From an uncultured Lachnospiraceae bacterium (lineage in GTDB: Bacteria; Bacillota; Clostridia; Lachnospirales; Lachnospiraceae): a DNA stretch of 61,596 nt. Positions 61,288-61,596 of the stretch are shown here, piece by piece; within the stretch, counting starts at the first letter, position 1, and each line of letters opens with the position of its first letter. The translations under genes and the position numbers were made by a program. Location of the stretch: contig CAJULG010000013.1 in the NCBI GenBank assembly GCA_910587045.1, positions 1-61,596 on the forward strand. The letters are read 5' to 3'. The notes below the pieces were generated by a model that had not been told where the DNA came from, made no database searches, and saw only the letters and a list, made by a program, of their open reading frames with translations.

Positions 61288-61596
61288 ATTATTAAAAGTA
61301 CGTCATACGTTTGCATTAAAGCTACTTGTTGCGGCTCCTATCGTTACTTTGAGTTTAGGATACATCTTGAGTGGAAAATTTGTTCAGCTTACAGCCTATA
61401 ATTGGTGGTATATTTTGATACTGCCGATTACGATTGCTATTTGGTGTGCCAGCTTTATCAGTTGTGAAAAACGCACACAGTATCAGAATATTCTCTGTTT
61501 ATCTGTTGACATGAAGAAAATCTGGATTGGCAAGCTGTTTGCGGTTGCTGTGCTGCTTTTATTAACCAATTTTGTAATGTGGGGTGGCTGTACGCT
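61264..61596 (+). CDS. Lantibiotic-immunity ABC permease, 5' part
   Basis: An open frame with start ATG at 61264 and AGGGGGGAAAATA ahead, overlapping the ATPase gene by 24 bases and running off the window. The 111 residues read MFHLIHSELLKVRHTFALKL, three membrane helices (about 22-40, 55-72, 98-111) and SCEKRTQYQNILCLS, the EpiE/MutE-like ABC-2 pattern. Incomplete only because of the window edge. Confidence 0.85.

Noticed and set aside
1..61596. tRNA, rRNA or known riboswitch genes
   Set aside because: No cloverleaf with conserved GTTCRANNC and CCA end, no rRNA blocks, and no recognised riboswitch core was seen in the intergenic gaps by eye.

Overview
The window looks like chromosomal DNA of a low-to-mid GC anaerobic Firmicute, most likely a Lachnospiraceae member (inference). 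Grounds are strong AGGAGG-type ribosome sites, three clostridial MATE exporters, OmpR-type two-component systems paired with small ABC transporters, a galactose cluster, and the housekeeping order hflX-tgt-yajC. No rRNA, tRNA or CRISPR array was seen.

Region 1 (1-15.9 kb) is a patchwork of efflux, detoxification and regulatory genes: a SAM methyltransferase, a DUF2871-type membrane protein, an O6-alkylguanine transferase-like protein, three MATE transporters, a YitT membrane protein, a Rieske/FAD oxidoreductase, MarR/LysR/TetR/MerR regulators, a double-GNAT protein, two alpha/beta hydrolases and a condensation-type acyltransferase. Several regulators sit beside a visible operator or promoter.

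Region 2 (about 16.0-27.7 kb) is visibly more AT-rich and reads like an acquired defence or genome-integrity island: a superfamily 1 helicase with a DUF2726-like tail, a PLD-nuclease/DEAD-helicase/DUF3427 protein, a MutT-type Nudix hydrolase, an Hsp90-family ATPase translationally coupled to an all-helical TPR-like protein, a decayed HigBA toxin-antitoxin pair, a small ArsC/Spx-type thioredoxin-fold protein and a membrane-anchored NERD nuclease-like protein. The Hsp90 plus helical-repeat pair is the best candidate for an undescribed system. Its 3' edge runs straight into a toxin gene that has lost its 5' half.

Region 3 (27.7-40 kb) holds an lrgA-lrgB-GntR operon with a textbook FadR-type operator, a truncated response regulator, a dGTPase-like HD protein, the galT/galK operon divergent from a LacI-family regulator and a GH36 alpha-galactosidase (three identical operators lie between them), and a TetR/phytoene-desaturase-like pair.

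Region 4 (40-55.2 kb) holds two signalling-transport cassettes. The first is a response regulator, a BcrA-like ABC ATPase, its permease and a kinase with almost no sensor domain. The second, larger one combines a regulator, a kinase, a membrane-anchored protein, two ABC-2-like membrane proteins, two paralogous lipoproteins, an ABC ATPase and a secreted beta-sandwich protein. A GATACA-N5-GATACA box occurs three times in it, each time 8 nt before a -10-like hexamer, once ahead of the regulator and twice ahead of the transporter operon. Between the cassettes lie an sn-glycerol-1-phosphate dehydrogenase-like gene and an odd array of four ATGGTATAATA motifs.

Region 5 (55.2-61.6 kb) is housekeeping (proC, a TPR protein, hflX, tgt, yajC) closed by a strong terminator. 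After it come the left end of an IS200/IS605 element whose transposase breaks off into a fragment of an XRE regulator, and then the start of a lantibiotic-immunity-like ABC transporter cut by the window edge.
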